Source: Brucella anthropi ATCC 49188 (GTDB lineage: Bacteria; Pseudomonadota; Alphaproteobacteria; Rhizobiales; Rhizobiaceae). Taken from it: DNA of 64,000 nucleotides. The notes under the pieces are model-generated. The model worked only from the letters and a program-made list of their open reading frames with translations, did not search any database and was not told the origin of the DNA. This document shows positions 53,343-60,696 of this stretch, in pieces. The stretch covers positions 2,218,001-2,282,000 of the forward strand of contig NC_009667.1 of the NCBI RefSeq assembly GCF_000017405.1, in the 5' to 3' direction. The first letter of the stretch is position 1; every line of letters begins with the position of its first letter. A program made the translations under genes and the position numbers.

Positions 53343-53744
53343 ATGCGTATTCTGACATTGGAAGAGATGGCTGCAGTATCGGGCGGTGGCGGCTTAGATT
53401 CACCGGGTAAAAGTGATGCCGGTTATGGCGGTCGTAGTGGGGCGACCGGTAGTTCGCGTGGAAACTCCACTAATGGTCCTGGGTCAGATGGAGACAGAGT
53501 TAACAGGGCAGATAAGCGTAATCGCGATGGTACGAAGGATAGCTGGGCAAGCACCTTTGGTCATATTGCAGGTCAAATTTCATCGGAAATTGGTGTCAAT
53601 ATTGGTACGAGTGGCATTAATGTCAGTGGTAAATTGAACTGTGGCTCTTGTCATGATCCGTATGGTGGTCGCGGAGGTAATAGCGGAGGATACTCTGGCC
53701 GTGACAGTCGGGCAGATGGTGGAAGCCGAGGTGGCGGACATTAA
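53343..53744 (+). CDS. Colicin V-like double-glycine precursor peptide, unit 1
   Basis: 133 residues. The leader MRILTLEEMAAVSGG matches the colicin V leader (MRTLTLNELDSVSGG) at nearly every conserved position, including M-R, L-T-L, E and VSGG; cleavage is expected after the GG. The 118-residue mature part is Gly/Ser/Asn/Asp-rich, has a short hydrophobic GHIAGQISSEIGVNIGT stretch, a CGSCH motif and a Gly/Arg tail (GRDSRADGGSRGGGH). A strong TAGGAGGAAA ribosome site precedes the ATG. Probably secreted by the exporter at 57074-60456. Function (bacteriocin) is inferred. Confidence 0.8.
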   Translation: MRILTLEEMAAVSGGGGLDSPGKSDAGYGGRSGATGSSRGNSTNGPGSDGDRVNRADKRNRDGTKDSWASTFGHIAGQISSEIGVNIGTSGINVSGKLNCGSCHDPYGGRGGNSGGYSGRDSRADGGSRGGGH

Positions 53745-53773
53745 GTCCTAATAGATAGTGATCTGGTCACGAA

Positions 53774-54682
53774 ATGAATCTTAGATCAATAAATCTACAA
53801 CTGAAACTGGTGACCGCTTCGGCGGTCGCTTTGGCTTTTGCAATATGCATCGCGGCAGTATTCGGTGTTGAACGAGACGAAAGCCGATTTGTGGAATTCT
53901 TTAAAGAAACACTCGCCCCCGGAAAAGGGAATGATTACCCGCTTAACAGAATGCCATCCAAGTTTCCGGTTTGCGTATATGGAGATCGGATGGAGAGGAC
54001 CGAGAAATGGACCACACTTTTCTTTGAATTATTGTCTGAGGAGACTTGGATCAATCCGAGACTTCATTACGTCAAGCGCACTATAGATTGCGCGCGCGAT
54101 ACGCTCCTTTACGTTTTCTATCATCAGTCTGACAAGAATACGCTATCGACTATCGTTGGGGATGTTTCGTTTATCTTGAAACGAAGCGGTCTGCCAGAAT
54201 TTCATTTCATATACGATAATTTTGGCTTCGGGCATGTCTTTTATGAAAAGGGCAAGGAACCGCGTGCGTATGTCGCCGTCAATGAGGCATTAGATGTTGA
54301 AACAAAGTCCGTAGATGACAGCATCGCTCGAAATGTTATCCAGCAAGAGCTTTTACAAGTAGTTCTCGTAGCTCCTGATAGGTTCGTCACAACTGGACCC
54401 GTCTCTATCATAGAAGAACGCGAGTTGCCTGAACTGGCTGGAACAAATACCATCCTAACTGCCGAGCAAATGGCCGCCCGTTTCGAACTCAACGTGCCAA
54501 ATATGTGTCTTTATGACATCATGCTTTTGAAGACCATTTACGCCAACGATCCAGCTATTATCGATGGTAGACTAGGTACTTATCTCAGTTACATCCATGC
54601 ACATTATGATTATTTGGTGCTATCGGCACTGCGAATACAGAGCGATCCTCGATATCAAGATTTGTTTAAGAAAAAATGTTGA
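53774..54682 (+). CDS. Exported/anchored protein of unknown function in microcin unit 1
   Basis: 302 residues, 29 bp after precursor 1. An N-terminal hydrophobic helix (about residues 13-31, ASAVALAFAICIAAVFGV) suggests a signal anchor, with a large extracytoplasmic domain. Segments such as NVIQQELLQVVLVAPD faintly resemble DUF2927 proteins, which is not certain. Its place after the precursor, like immunity genes of other units, makes it a candidate immunity or accessory factor, but it is far larger than known microcin immunity proteins. Codon use is AT-richer than the core genome. Confidence 0.7.
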   Translation: MNLRSINLQLKLVTASAVALAFAICIAAVFGVERDESRFVEFFKETLAPGKGNDYPLNRMPSKFPVCVYGDRMERTEKWTTLFFELLSEETWINPRLHYVKRTIDCARDTLLYVFYHQSDKNTLSTIVGDVSFILKRSGLPEFHFIYDNFGFGHVFYEKGKEPRAYVAVNEALDVETKSVDDSIARNVIQQELLQVVLVAPDRFVTTGPVSIIEERELPELAGTNTILTAEQMAARFELNVPNMCLYDIMLLKTIYANDPAIIDGRLGTYLSYIHAHYDYLVLSALRIQSDPRYQDLFKKKC

Positions 54683-54690
54683 AATGGAAT

Positions 54691-54752
54691 GCCGCAGCCG
54701 TAGTCGCGCAACGCGATACAAGGTTGCTATGCTGAAAGAACAACTGGCGCAG
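54691..54752 (+). pseudogene. Decayed fragments of a membrane-fusion-protein gene (unit 1)
   Basis: Two short stretches of the HlyD-type gene found intact at 57074 are joined here. 54694-54723 resembles codons near residues 12-20 (read as AAVVAQRDTR against QAVVAQRDAW), and 54724-54752 resembles the coiled-coil part near 57820 (MLKEQLAQ against TLREQLAQ, 26 of about 29 bases equal by eye). The middle is deleted and the two parts are out of frame with each other. This marks an old copy of the membrane-fusion gene at the end of unit 1. Confidence 0.65.
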
Positions 54753-54756
54753 TTGG

Positions 54757-54848
54757 CATTCTGGACAATGGTAACTAGCTATATATTGTCATTACGGGCT
54801 AATAATGACTTTGCTACCGTACCTCTTGTTAAATTAGGAGGATATTTA
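54757..54848 (+). repeat. 92-bp leader region of precursor 2, duplicated before precursor 3
   Basis: The 92 bp ending at the precursor 2 ATG align without gaps to 55978-56069 before precursor 3, with about eight differences counted by eye. They contain the ribosome site (GGAGG here, GTAGG in copy 3) and a conserved AT-rich block TAATAATGACTTTGCTACCG. Likely the promoter/5' leader of each precursor. Confidence 0.75.
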
Positions 54849-55202
54849 ATGCGTATTCTGAATTTAGAAGAGATGGCAGCAGTATCGGGCGGCGGCGGCG
54901 GACTTGATTCTCCCGGTAAAAGTGATGCCGGTTACGGCAGAAATACTGACTTCGGACCGTCACGCGGCCCACAAACCCGCGGCGGTAGACGCAACGATGG
55001 CCGGAACGCCGCCATGGATTCCTATCTCGGAAAAGATGTTTATGGCGCGAATTCGGTCGGTGTGAGTGGTAGTGTTGTATCAGGAGCAGTTGGCGGTGCA
55101 ATCGGTGGGGCGGCCGGAGGGGTGCTTGGGGTTGGACTGGGTGCGCTGGGGGCGCGCAGTTACGGGTGGGTTGCAAGGAGGGTGGACTTCTCCAAGTCCT
55201 AG
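54849..55202 (+). CDS. Colicin V-like double-glycine precursor peptide, unit 2
   Basis: 117 residues. Leader MRILNLEEMAAVSGG, then GGGLDSPGKSDAGYG, shared with precursor 1. The mature part has a glycine-zipper hydrophobic block (SGAVGGAIGGAAGGVLGVGL, 20 residues) like the membrane-active region of colicin V. The reading frame ends at 55202, but the next 70 bp, read one frame over, encode GGGRDSRADGGSRGGGQ, nearly the tail of precursor 1. A frameshift has probably cut this tail off. An AGGAGG ribosome site is 9 nt before the ATG. Confidence 0.8.
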   Translation: MRILNLEEMAAVSGGGGGLDSPGKSDAGYGRNTDFGPSRGPQTRGGRRNDGRNAAMDSYLGKDVYGANSVGVSGSVVSGAVGGAIGGAAGGVLGVGLGALGARSYGWVARRVDFSKS

Positions 55203-55275
55203 CAACAAAGGGGGACGCAGTGGTGGTGGTCGTGATAGCCGCGCCGACGGAGGCAGTCGCGGCGGAGGTCAATAA
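55203..55275 (+). pseudogene. Out-of-frame C-terminal tail of precursor 2
   Basis: In the frame that ends TAA at 55273-55275 this stretch encodes NKGGRSGGGRDSRADGGSRG and GGQ, matching the last 15 residues of precursor 1 (GRDSRADGGSRGGGH) except the final residue. The upstream gene is in a different frame and stops at 55202. Confidence 0.7.
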
Positions 55276-55343
55276 TCCCGAATAGAGTAATAGTTCGGAT
55301 TAACCAATTTCTATAAAATGCATTATAAAGCACAGGTAGCGCG

Positions 55344-55688
55344 ATGAGAGTCATGTTAAATAGAGATGTTTTATATATTTTGGCTCTCATTTGCGTAACT
55401 ATACTCCTTAATCAGGATGAATCGACCCAGATAATCTTATTGAAATTGGCGGCAAGTGTTCTTTTTTGGGGAATCTATACGAATAGGACGGAAACAAGAA
55501 ATATTTTTTTTATTATCGATGATAAATATCATATATATATGGCGCGTATTTATAGACTCTGTGTTTTTGTCGTGCTGGTTTGCTATATTTTCATGGTCTC
55601 CGATTATCAGTGTTTACGATATTATATTGATTTTTTTAGTATTTATTTCTGTGTATATATTCATTGGAAGCACATATTACTATATTAA
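55344..55688 (+). CDS. Small polytopic membrane protein, unit 2 candidate immunity (possibly frameshifted)
   Basis: 114 residues, very AT-rich. Hydrophobic segments: DVLYILALICVTILL, ILLKLAASVLFWGIY, LCVFVVLVCYIFMV. A second frame (55456-55716) over the 3' half encodes an even better membrane segment, ILIFLVFISVYIFIGSTYYY, ending at the conserved element before the next unit. A run of eight T (55504-55511) could be where one base was gained; with seven T the fused protein would have about 123 residues and four helices. It sits where an immunity gene is expected. Confidence 0.5.
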   Translation: MRVMLNRDVLYILALICVTILLNQDESTQIILLKLAASVLFWGIYTNRTETRNIFFIIDDKYHIYMARIYRLCVFVVLVCYIFMVSDYQCLRYYIDFFSIYFCVYIHWKHILLY

Positions 55689-55711
55689 TCAGATTAGAAA
55701 AAACGTTGATT

Positions 55712-55734
55712 TCTGAAATCTTATTGCAAAAGTC
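55712..55734 (+). repeat. 23-bp element before the membrane-fusion copies
   Basis: Identical over 23 bp to 57043-57065; in both places the ATG of the membrane-fusion gene (intact or broken) starts 31 bp after its first base. It contains CTTATTGCAAAAGTC. Probably the old 5' untranslated region of the duplicated gene. Confidence 0.75.
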
Positions 55735-55742
55735 CTTACTTT

Positions 55743-56012
55743 ATGGATCAAAGCACCACCCCTCTGTTTCGCAACGAAGCGGTTGTCGCGCGGCGCGATG
55801 CATGGCTCGGTAGTCCGCGTTTAATCCAGCCGATCTCGGTTCAGCTTGCCACTGTGATTGGGGTAACGGTCGTGGCACTTATTGGGATTGTTCTGGCATT
55901 CGGCGAATACACCCGTCGGGTCCGTGTTCACGGCGCAGTTGTGCCAAGCGTTACGGCATATGAATGCGTTCGATGGCCATTCTGGAAAATGGTAGCTAGC
56001 TATAAATTGTAA
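55743..56012 (+). pseudogene. Truncated membrane-fusion protein gene (unit 2)
   Basis: The first 69 codons (to about 55949) are clearly the N-terminus of the HlyD-type protein at 57074: both share AVVARRDAWLG or AVVAQRDAWLG, PRLIQPISVQLATVIG, a transmembrane helix and EYTRRVRVHGAVVPS. After that, the sequence changes abruptly and the frame runs on for about 20 unrelated codons into the leader region of precursor 3. It lacks the coiled coil, lipoyl and barrel parts and cannot function as an adaptor. Confidence 0.85.
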
Positions 56013-56069
56013 TTACTAGCTAATAATGACTTTGCTACCGTACCTCGTGTTAAATTAGTAGGATATTTA
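55978..56069 (+). repeat. 92-bp leader region of precursor 3 (copy of 54757-54848)
   Basis: Gap-free copy of the leader before precursor 2, with about eight substitutions; one changes the ribosome site from AGGAGG to AGTAGG, which should lower translation of precursor 3. It begins inside the tail of the truncated membrane-fusion frame. Confidence 0.75.
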
Positions 56070-56477
56070 ATGCGTATTCTGACTGTAGAAGAGATGGCTG
56101 CAGTATCGGGCGGTGGACGTTTGGATTCCGCAGATCATGATGGCTCAAGTGGTCGATCTGGCTCTTCAAGTGGCAAGTCAGGCGGCAGTAATCGCACTTC
56201 GGACGGCCATGCCCAAAATAGCGGATGGGGCGCTCGAGTGGGTGGTTTAGTTGGAGGGCTAGTAGGCTCCCTAGCTGGAGGCGCACTTGCTCCGGGCGTT
56301 GCTGTAGCGAAGACAGTGGCCGGTGGTGTGGGAAAGTTCGCGGGCTATGTGATTGGAAACTCCGTCGAGAAGGGATATGTAGCCGGAGCTAATGCTGCTA
56401 TAGATAAGGCGCTGCATGATGCTCAAAACGCCCGAGGACGGGCTGCAGCTAGGGGACGGTGGGGTGGCCATAATTAA
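56070..56477 (+). CDS. Colicin V-like double-glycine precursor peptide, unit 3
   Basis: 135 residues. Leader MRILTVEEMAAVSGG. The mature part (about 120 residues) starts with a Ser/Gly-rich section, then a long hydrophobic glycine-zipper block (GGLVGGLVGSLAGGALAPGV, 20 residues), a second helix around AGGVGKFAGYVIGNSV and an Arg/Gly tail (ARGRWGGHN). The hydrophobic block resembles the membrane-inserting segment of colicin V. It lacks the CxxCH of precursor 1. The likely partner is the 77-residue membrane protein downstream. Confidence 0.8.
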   Translation: MRILTVEEMAAVSGGGRLDSADHDGSSGRSGSSSGKSGGSNRTSDGHAQNSGWGARVGGLVGGLVGSLAGGALAPGVAVAKTVAGGVGKFAGYVIGNSVEKGYVAGANAAIDKALHDAQNARGRAAARGRWGGHN

Positions 56478-56625
56478 CTAAGTCTCATGACCTGAAGTCC
56501 AATTGGGTGCTTTAGGTCATGATGCACACTTTAGCTCGGTTGAATATCGCACGGCAGATAGAACTGTACAATGTGGTGAATGACGCCAGCGGGTTCATTG
56601 ATAGTCAAACAAGGACATAATAATT

Positions 56626-56859
56626 ATGCTCTCCGCTTTTAAAAACTACATTGATTTTATGCTGGATTATAAAAATAACTTTAATAATGACTGGAAGGAA
56701 TATTTAAGGTTTTTCATAGGCTTCGCCATAGCAACCATTGTAGTCGATTTTATCTTAGAACTAAATTGGGCGGCGGCGGCTATTGTTTTCGTCAGCATAT
56801 TGTTATTATTTGATTTTATATGGGTAAATATACTTTTTGTATTGCGCAGAAAGAAATAA
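56626..56859 (+). CDS. Small two-helix membrane protein, unit 3 candidate immunity
   Basis: 77 residues, nearly the length of the colicin V immunity protein Cvi. An N-terminal amphipathic part (MLSAFKNYIDFMLDYKNNF), two transmembrane helices (FFIGFAIATIVVDFIL and AAAAIVFVSILLLFDFIW) and a basic end (LRRKK). AT-rich codon use. The position 3' of precursor 3 and the topology match immunity proteins that guard the inner membrane from the cognate microcin. No sequence relation to Cvi was established. Confidence 0.65.
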   Translation: MLSAFKNYIDFMLDYKNNFNNDWKEYLRFFIGFAIATIVVDFILELNWAAAAIVFVSILLLFDFIWVNILFVLRRKK

Positions 56860-57042
56860 TTGTAGTGTATGTGGTTTTTTAGCATGTCGGCGAGGACATT
56901 TATTAGGCTATCGCCGAATCTAAGCAGTGTACCGCAATGCAACTGATTTTGTTGGCGGCGGATTATAGCCTGTTACATCAAAAATGAATGTATTGATGAT
57001 TGTGAAGTGCTGAGAAATTTTCACTTTTAGCGACGGTTGACG

Positions 57043-57065
57043 TCTGAAATCTTATTGCAAAAGTC
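57043..57065 (+). repeat. 23-bp element before the intact membrane-fusion gene
   Basis: Identical to 55712-55734, 9 to 31 bp upstream of the ATG at 57074. See that entry. Confidence 0.75.
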
Positions 57066-57073
57066 TATATTTA

Positions 57074-58369
57074 ATGAATCAAACCGCGATCCCTCTGTTT
57101 CGCAAACAAGCCGTTGTTGCGCAGCGTGATGCATGGCTCGGTAACCCACGATTGATCCAGCCGATTTCAGTTCAGCTTGCTACCGTGATCGGGTTAACAA
57201 TCATATCGCTTATCGTGGCTGTTCTGGTACTCGGCGAATACACCCGCCGGGTCCGGGTTCATGGCGCTGTCGTCCCAAGTGCGGGCGTTCTTCATGTTTT
57301 TGCGCCGCAGGCGGGACGCTTGCTGCAGGCCCAAGCCACTGATGCTGCAACCGTTGAGGCTGGTGATCCGCTATTTCTCTTGGGAACCGACACAACGACC
57401 AATCTTGGCGAGACGGAAAGCGTAGTCAAGGACCAGCTGCAGAGCCGCATTGATGAGATCGCTGAGGCGATCAGGCAACGGGTACGATTGGATGAAATTG
57501 AAAAGCGGGCATTGGCTGAACGCAGGGGTGCGGTGAAACTCGAGATCGAGCGTGTCGACGCGCAGATAAAACAGACCGAGGAATATATCGCTGTGCTTCA
57601 GCCCCGTGCCGACAAATATCGCAGGCTCGTTGACAGCGGCATCACCTTGGAGCGCAGCTTTGAGAGCGCCGAGCAAAACTATATGCAGAACAGACAGGAG
57701 CTGGAAGCACTGCGTAGGCAACGGGTTCAACTTGAAGGTACGGCTGTAGATTTAGGCTCACGATTGGAGGGGTACGATGCGTCGGCGGCTATCGCCCTCG
57801 GTGAAATGCGTCAGCGGATTGCTACGCTGAGAGAACAACTGGCGCAGGCAGAAGCACGCCGGGCGATTGTTATCGCGGCTCCTGCCAATGGTACCATCGC
57901 AGCCGTGCTTGTTCATTCTGGCCAATTGGTTGCGGCTGGTTTACCTCTCGTGTCAATCCTGCCTACCGGTGAGGCAATGGAAGTGCATCTGCTCGCTGAC
58001 AGCAAGGCCATCGGTTTCATCCGTGAAGGAGCGCGGGTTCTGTTGCGTTATACGGCCTTTCCTTATCAAAAGTTCGGTCAATATGGTGGCTCGATCACGA
58101 AAGTTTCTCGCGTAACCCTCCAGCCAACCGAAACGAATGCGGACGCGCTGGCGGCGCAACCCCAACCAACACAGGCACAGTACCGCATCACAGTCCAGCC
58201 CGACCAACCGAACGTTATGGCCTATGGAAAAGCCGAGCCTTTGAGGGCGGGTATGGGTGTCGAGGCCGATCTCCTGCTCGACACCCGTCCGCTTTATCAA
58301 TGGCTGCTCGAACCGCTTTACAGTCTGCGGGGACGGGCCATTGATCAGGCTGTCAAAAATCCCAAATGA
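57074..58369 (+). CDS. HlyD/CvaA-type membrane-fusion protein of the microcin exporter
   Basis: 431 residues. One N-terminal transmembrane helix (about 40-60), then a periplasmic part: lipoyl half with HVFAPQAGRLLQAQATDAAT, a long coiled-coil hairpin (about 115-255, including LERSFESAEQNYMQNRQELE and RQRIATLREQLAQAEARR), then the second lipoyl half (IAAPANGTIAAVLVHSGQLV) and a beta-barrel (VLLRYTAFPYQKFGQY) near the C-terminus. It links the ABC exporter to an outer-membrane TolC-type channel. Its stop overlaps the exporter ATG by 4 bp (ATGA), so the two are coupled. Confidence 0.92.
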   Translation: MNQTAIPLFRKQAVVAQRDAWLGNPRLIQPISVQLATVIGLTIISLIVAVLVLGEYTRRVRVHGAVVPSAGVLHVFAPQAGRLLQAQATDAATVEAGDPLFLLGTDTTTNLGETESVVKDQLQSRIDEIAEAIRQRVRLDEIEKRALAERRGAVKLEIERVDAQIKQTEEYIAVLQPRADKYRRLVDSGITLERSFESAEQNYMQNRQELEALRRQRVQLEGTAVDLGSRLEGYDASAAIALGEMRQRIATLREQLAQAEARRAIVIAAPANGTIAAVLVHSGQLVAAGLPLVSILPTGEAMEVHLLADSKAIGFIREGARVLLRYTAFPYQKFGQYGGSITKVSRVTLQPTETNADALAAQPQPTQAQYRITVQPDQPNVMAYGKAEPLRAGMGVEADLLLDTRPLYQWLLEPLYSLRGRAIDQAVKNPK

Positions 58370-60456
58370 AGAACGGTCTGAATTATTCCCTGTCGCTGAA
58401 GCGACAATTACCGGTCATCCTGCAAACCGAGGTTGCAGAATGCGGGCTTGCGTGTCTTGCGATGGTGGCAGGTTACTATGGCCATGCTATAGACCTCGGC
58501 ACATTGCGGCGGCGGTTTTCTGTATCATTAAAAGGACTGTCGCTTCTCGATATTTCCCGTATCGCCAGCAGCCTTTTCATTGCTTCCCGGCCCGTCCGCG
58601 TAGAGATTGATGATCTTCCCAGGCTTCAAGTCCCATGCATCCTGCACTGGGAACTACGCCATTATGTGGTGCTGGAAAAGGTCACCGCGAAGGGAGTGTA
58701 CATTCATGATCCAGCCCGTGGTCGGCGTCTTATTTCTCTCAAAGAACTATCCGATTGCTTTACAGGCGTGGCACTTGAACTGTGTCCAGCCGATGGGTTT
58801 GAGCGCAAGACGGAAAAAGAGCGGATACGGCTGACTGATCTGTTCCGGCGCATCACCGGATTGAAGCGCGCGCTGTTTCAGATATTTGCCTTGTCATTGT
58901 GCCTGGAAGCGATAGCGCTTCTCTCGCCAATTGGTTCGCAGATTATCTTCGACGAAGTCATCGTGGCATCAGATCGCGATCTTCTGACGCTTGTTGCAAT
59001 TGGCCTTGGGGTTCTGGTTGTCCTGCAGCTGGTTTTTGGGCTGGCCCGTTCGTGGGCCGTGCTGATCATGGGAACAAACCTGAACCCGCAATGGACGACG
59101 GCGCTGTTTGACCACCTGCTGCGCCTTCCGCTTTCGTATTTTGAGAAGCGCCATGTCGGCGACGTGGTTTCGCGGTTCGGCTCGCTCGGACGCATCCAGT
59201 CGGCATTGACCACCGATCTGGTGAGCGCCGTACTCGATGGGATCATGACCATCGGAGCTTTCATCATGATGGTACTTTACGGCGGCTGGCTGACAGCGGT
59301 CGCACTCATCGCCCTTTTGCTCCACTTGGCTCTTCGTGTTGCTGCCTATCATCCATATCGCGCTGCGAATGAGGCTGCGATCATTCAGGGTGCGAAAGAA
59401 GATAGCCATTTCATCGAAACGATCCGGGGTATCGCGAGCATCAAAACCATGGATTTGCACGACCGCCGCCGGGGTGCATGGCTCACTTTGCTGGTCAATG
59501 CAATCAATTCGGATCTCCGGATCAAAAAGCTCGATATGCTGTTTGGTGTTCTGGGCACGTTTCTGGCGGCTGCCGATGGCATCATCATGCTCATTCTTGG
59601 TACTCGCTCGGTGATGGACGGTGCGATGACAGTGGGTATGCTGATCGCCTTCCTTGCCTACAAGGACCAGCTTGTTGGTCGTGTCGGCGCTCTGATTGAT
59701 CTGGCAATCAGTCTAAAGATGCTCACGCTTCATACCGAGCGCATCGCCGATATTGCGCTGACCTCGCAAGAAGCCGCACCTATGCAGGCAATGGTGCTGC
59801 CGATGCCGATACAGACAGAGCACTCGTTGCCTGTGCGGGTTGAAAACGTGCATTACAGCTATGGCGAAGGGCTGCCGAAGGTTCTCAATGGCATCAGCCT
59901 GACGATCGAACCGGGTGAATGTCTTGCCATAACGGGTCCATCTGGCTGCGGAAAAACCACATTATTGAAAATCATGGCGGGCCTGATCGAGCCTGGCGAA
60001 GGCAAGGTTCTGTTCGGCGACACGGATATCAGCCAGATGGGCTTGGTGGATTATCGTCGGCAGATCGCAACCGTGTTGCAGGACGATCAACTGTTCGCTG
60101 GTACAATCGCCGAAAACATCTCGTGTTTTGATCCGCACGCGGATCAAGCATGGATCGAAGAATGCGCCCGGTTGGTCGCAATGAGGGACGAAATCATGGC
60201 CATGCCGATGCGATACGATTCCCTTATTGGTGATATGGGCAGTTCACTGTCAGGCGGACAGAAACAGCGTTTGTTTCTGGCGCGCGCGCTTTATCGACGG
60301 CCATCGATCCTGTTTCTGGATGAGGCGACGAGCGCTTTGGACGAAGCCAACGAACGACGTATCAATGTAGCCGTATCATCGCTCCACATCAGCAGAATAC
60401 TGGTTGCACACCGCCTGTCGACAATCGCGCAGGCATCGCGACGGATTGAATTATAA
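58366..60456 (+). CDS. CvaB-type ABC exporter with N-terminal C39 leader peptidase
   Basis: 696 residues. Residues 1-150 are a C39 cysteine peptidase: QTEVAECGLACLAMVAGYYG with Gln20 and catalytic Cys26, the His in LHWELRHYVVLEK, the Asp in IHDPARG. Six transmembrane helices (about 165-430) follow, then an ABC ATPase: Walker A GPSGCGKTTLLK (near 525), signature LSGGQKQRLFLARAL, Walker B ILFLDEATSALDE and H-loop VAHRLST. It should cut precursors after Gly-Gly and export them. The protein stops about 12 residues after the H-loop, earlier than most relatives, a small C-terminal loss. Confidence 0.94.
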   Translation: MKNGLNYSLSLKRQLPVILQTEVAECGLACLAMVAGYYGHAIDLGTLRRRFSVSLKGLSLLDISRIASSLFIASRPVRVEIDDLPRLQVPCILHWELRHYVVLEKVTAKGVYIHDPARGRRLISLKELSDCFTGVALELCPADGFERKTEKERIRLTDLFRRITGLKRALFQIFALSLCLEAIALLSPIGSQIIFDEVIVASDRDLLTLVAIGLGVLVVLQLVFGLARSWAVLIMGTNLNPQWTTALFDHLLRLPLSYFEKRHVGDVVSRFGSLGRIQSALTTDLVSAVLDGIMTIGAFIMMVLYGGWLTAVALIALLLHLALRVAAYHPYRAANEAAIIQGAKEDSHFIETIRGIASIKTMDLHDRRRGAWLTLLVNAINSDLRIKKLDMLFGVLGTFLAAADGIIMLILGTRSVMDGAMTVGMLIAFLAYKDQLVGRVGALIDLAISLKMLTLHTERIADIALTSQEAAPMQAMVLPMPIQTEHSLPVRVENVHYSYGEGLPKVLNGISLTIEPGECLAITGPSGCGKTTLLKIMAGLIEPGEGKVLFGDTDISQMGLVDYRRQIATVLQDDQLFAGTIAENISCFDPHADQAWIEECARLVAMRDEIMAMPMRYDSLIGDMGSSLSGGQKQRLFLARALYRRPSILFLDEATSALDEANERRINVAVSSLHISRILVAHRLSTIAQASRRIEL

Positions 60457-60696
60457 ACACGTGAAAATCAACCAAACGTATATCGAACTTAAATAACAAT
60501 ATTCACTGTATGTGCACCGGTATTTATATACAGTGCTTGTAATCCGGCTCATCTAATCTGCGCCTGCCTTGCGGCATTGCGGCGCCCTGCCCGTATGAAA
60601 ATCTGATAACGATTATTCCTACCGAAGAGGTGCCCCACTGCCGAAAGGTGGCCGGGCATTTTTGCGATTTTAGGCCTACTCCATCCACTTTCCTTC
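60457..60696. other. Region after the exporter gene
   Basis: 240 bp, AT-rich at first. It holds an 8-bp inverted repeat (60504-60511 with 60528-60535) and the terminator at 60631. No gene was seen. Confidence 0.45.
60631..60664 (+). terminator. Likely terminator of the microcin/exporter operon
   Basis: TGCCC pairs with GGGCA, with an inner CCAC/GTGG stem, followed by TTTTTGCGATTTT. It lies 175 bp after the exporter stop. Confidence 0.65.

Noticed and set aside
53640..53670. Precursor 1 as a c-type cytochrome because of CxxCH
   Set aside because: No signal peptide, no cytochrome fold or axial ligand pattern, and a clear export leader; the motif is kept only as an observation.
53343..56477. 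Gly-rich ORFs as RTX proteins or simple repeats
   Set aside because: They lack the GGxGxDxUx nonapeptide and share instead a double-glycine leader and a downstream C39 exporter.
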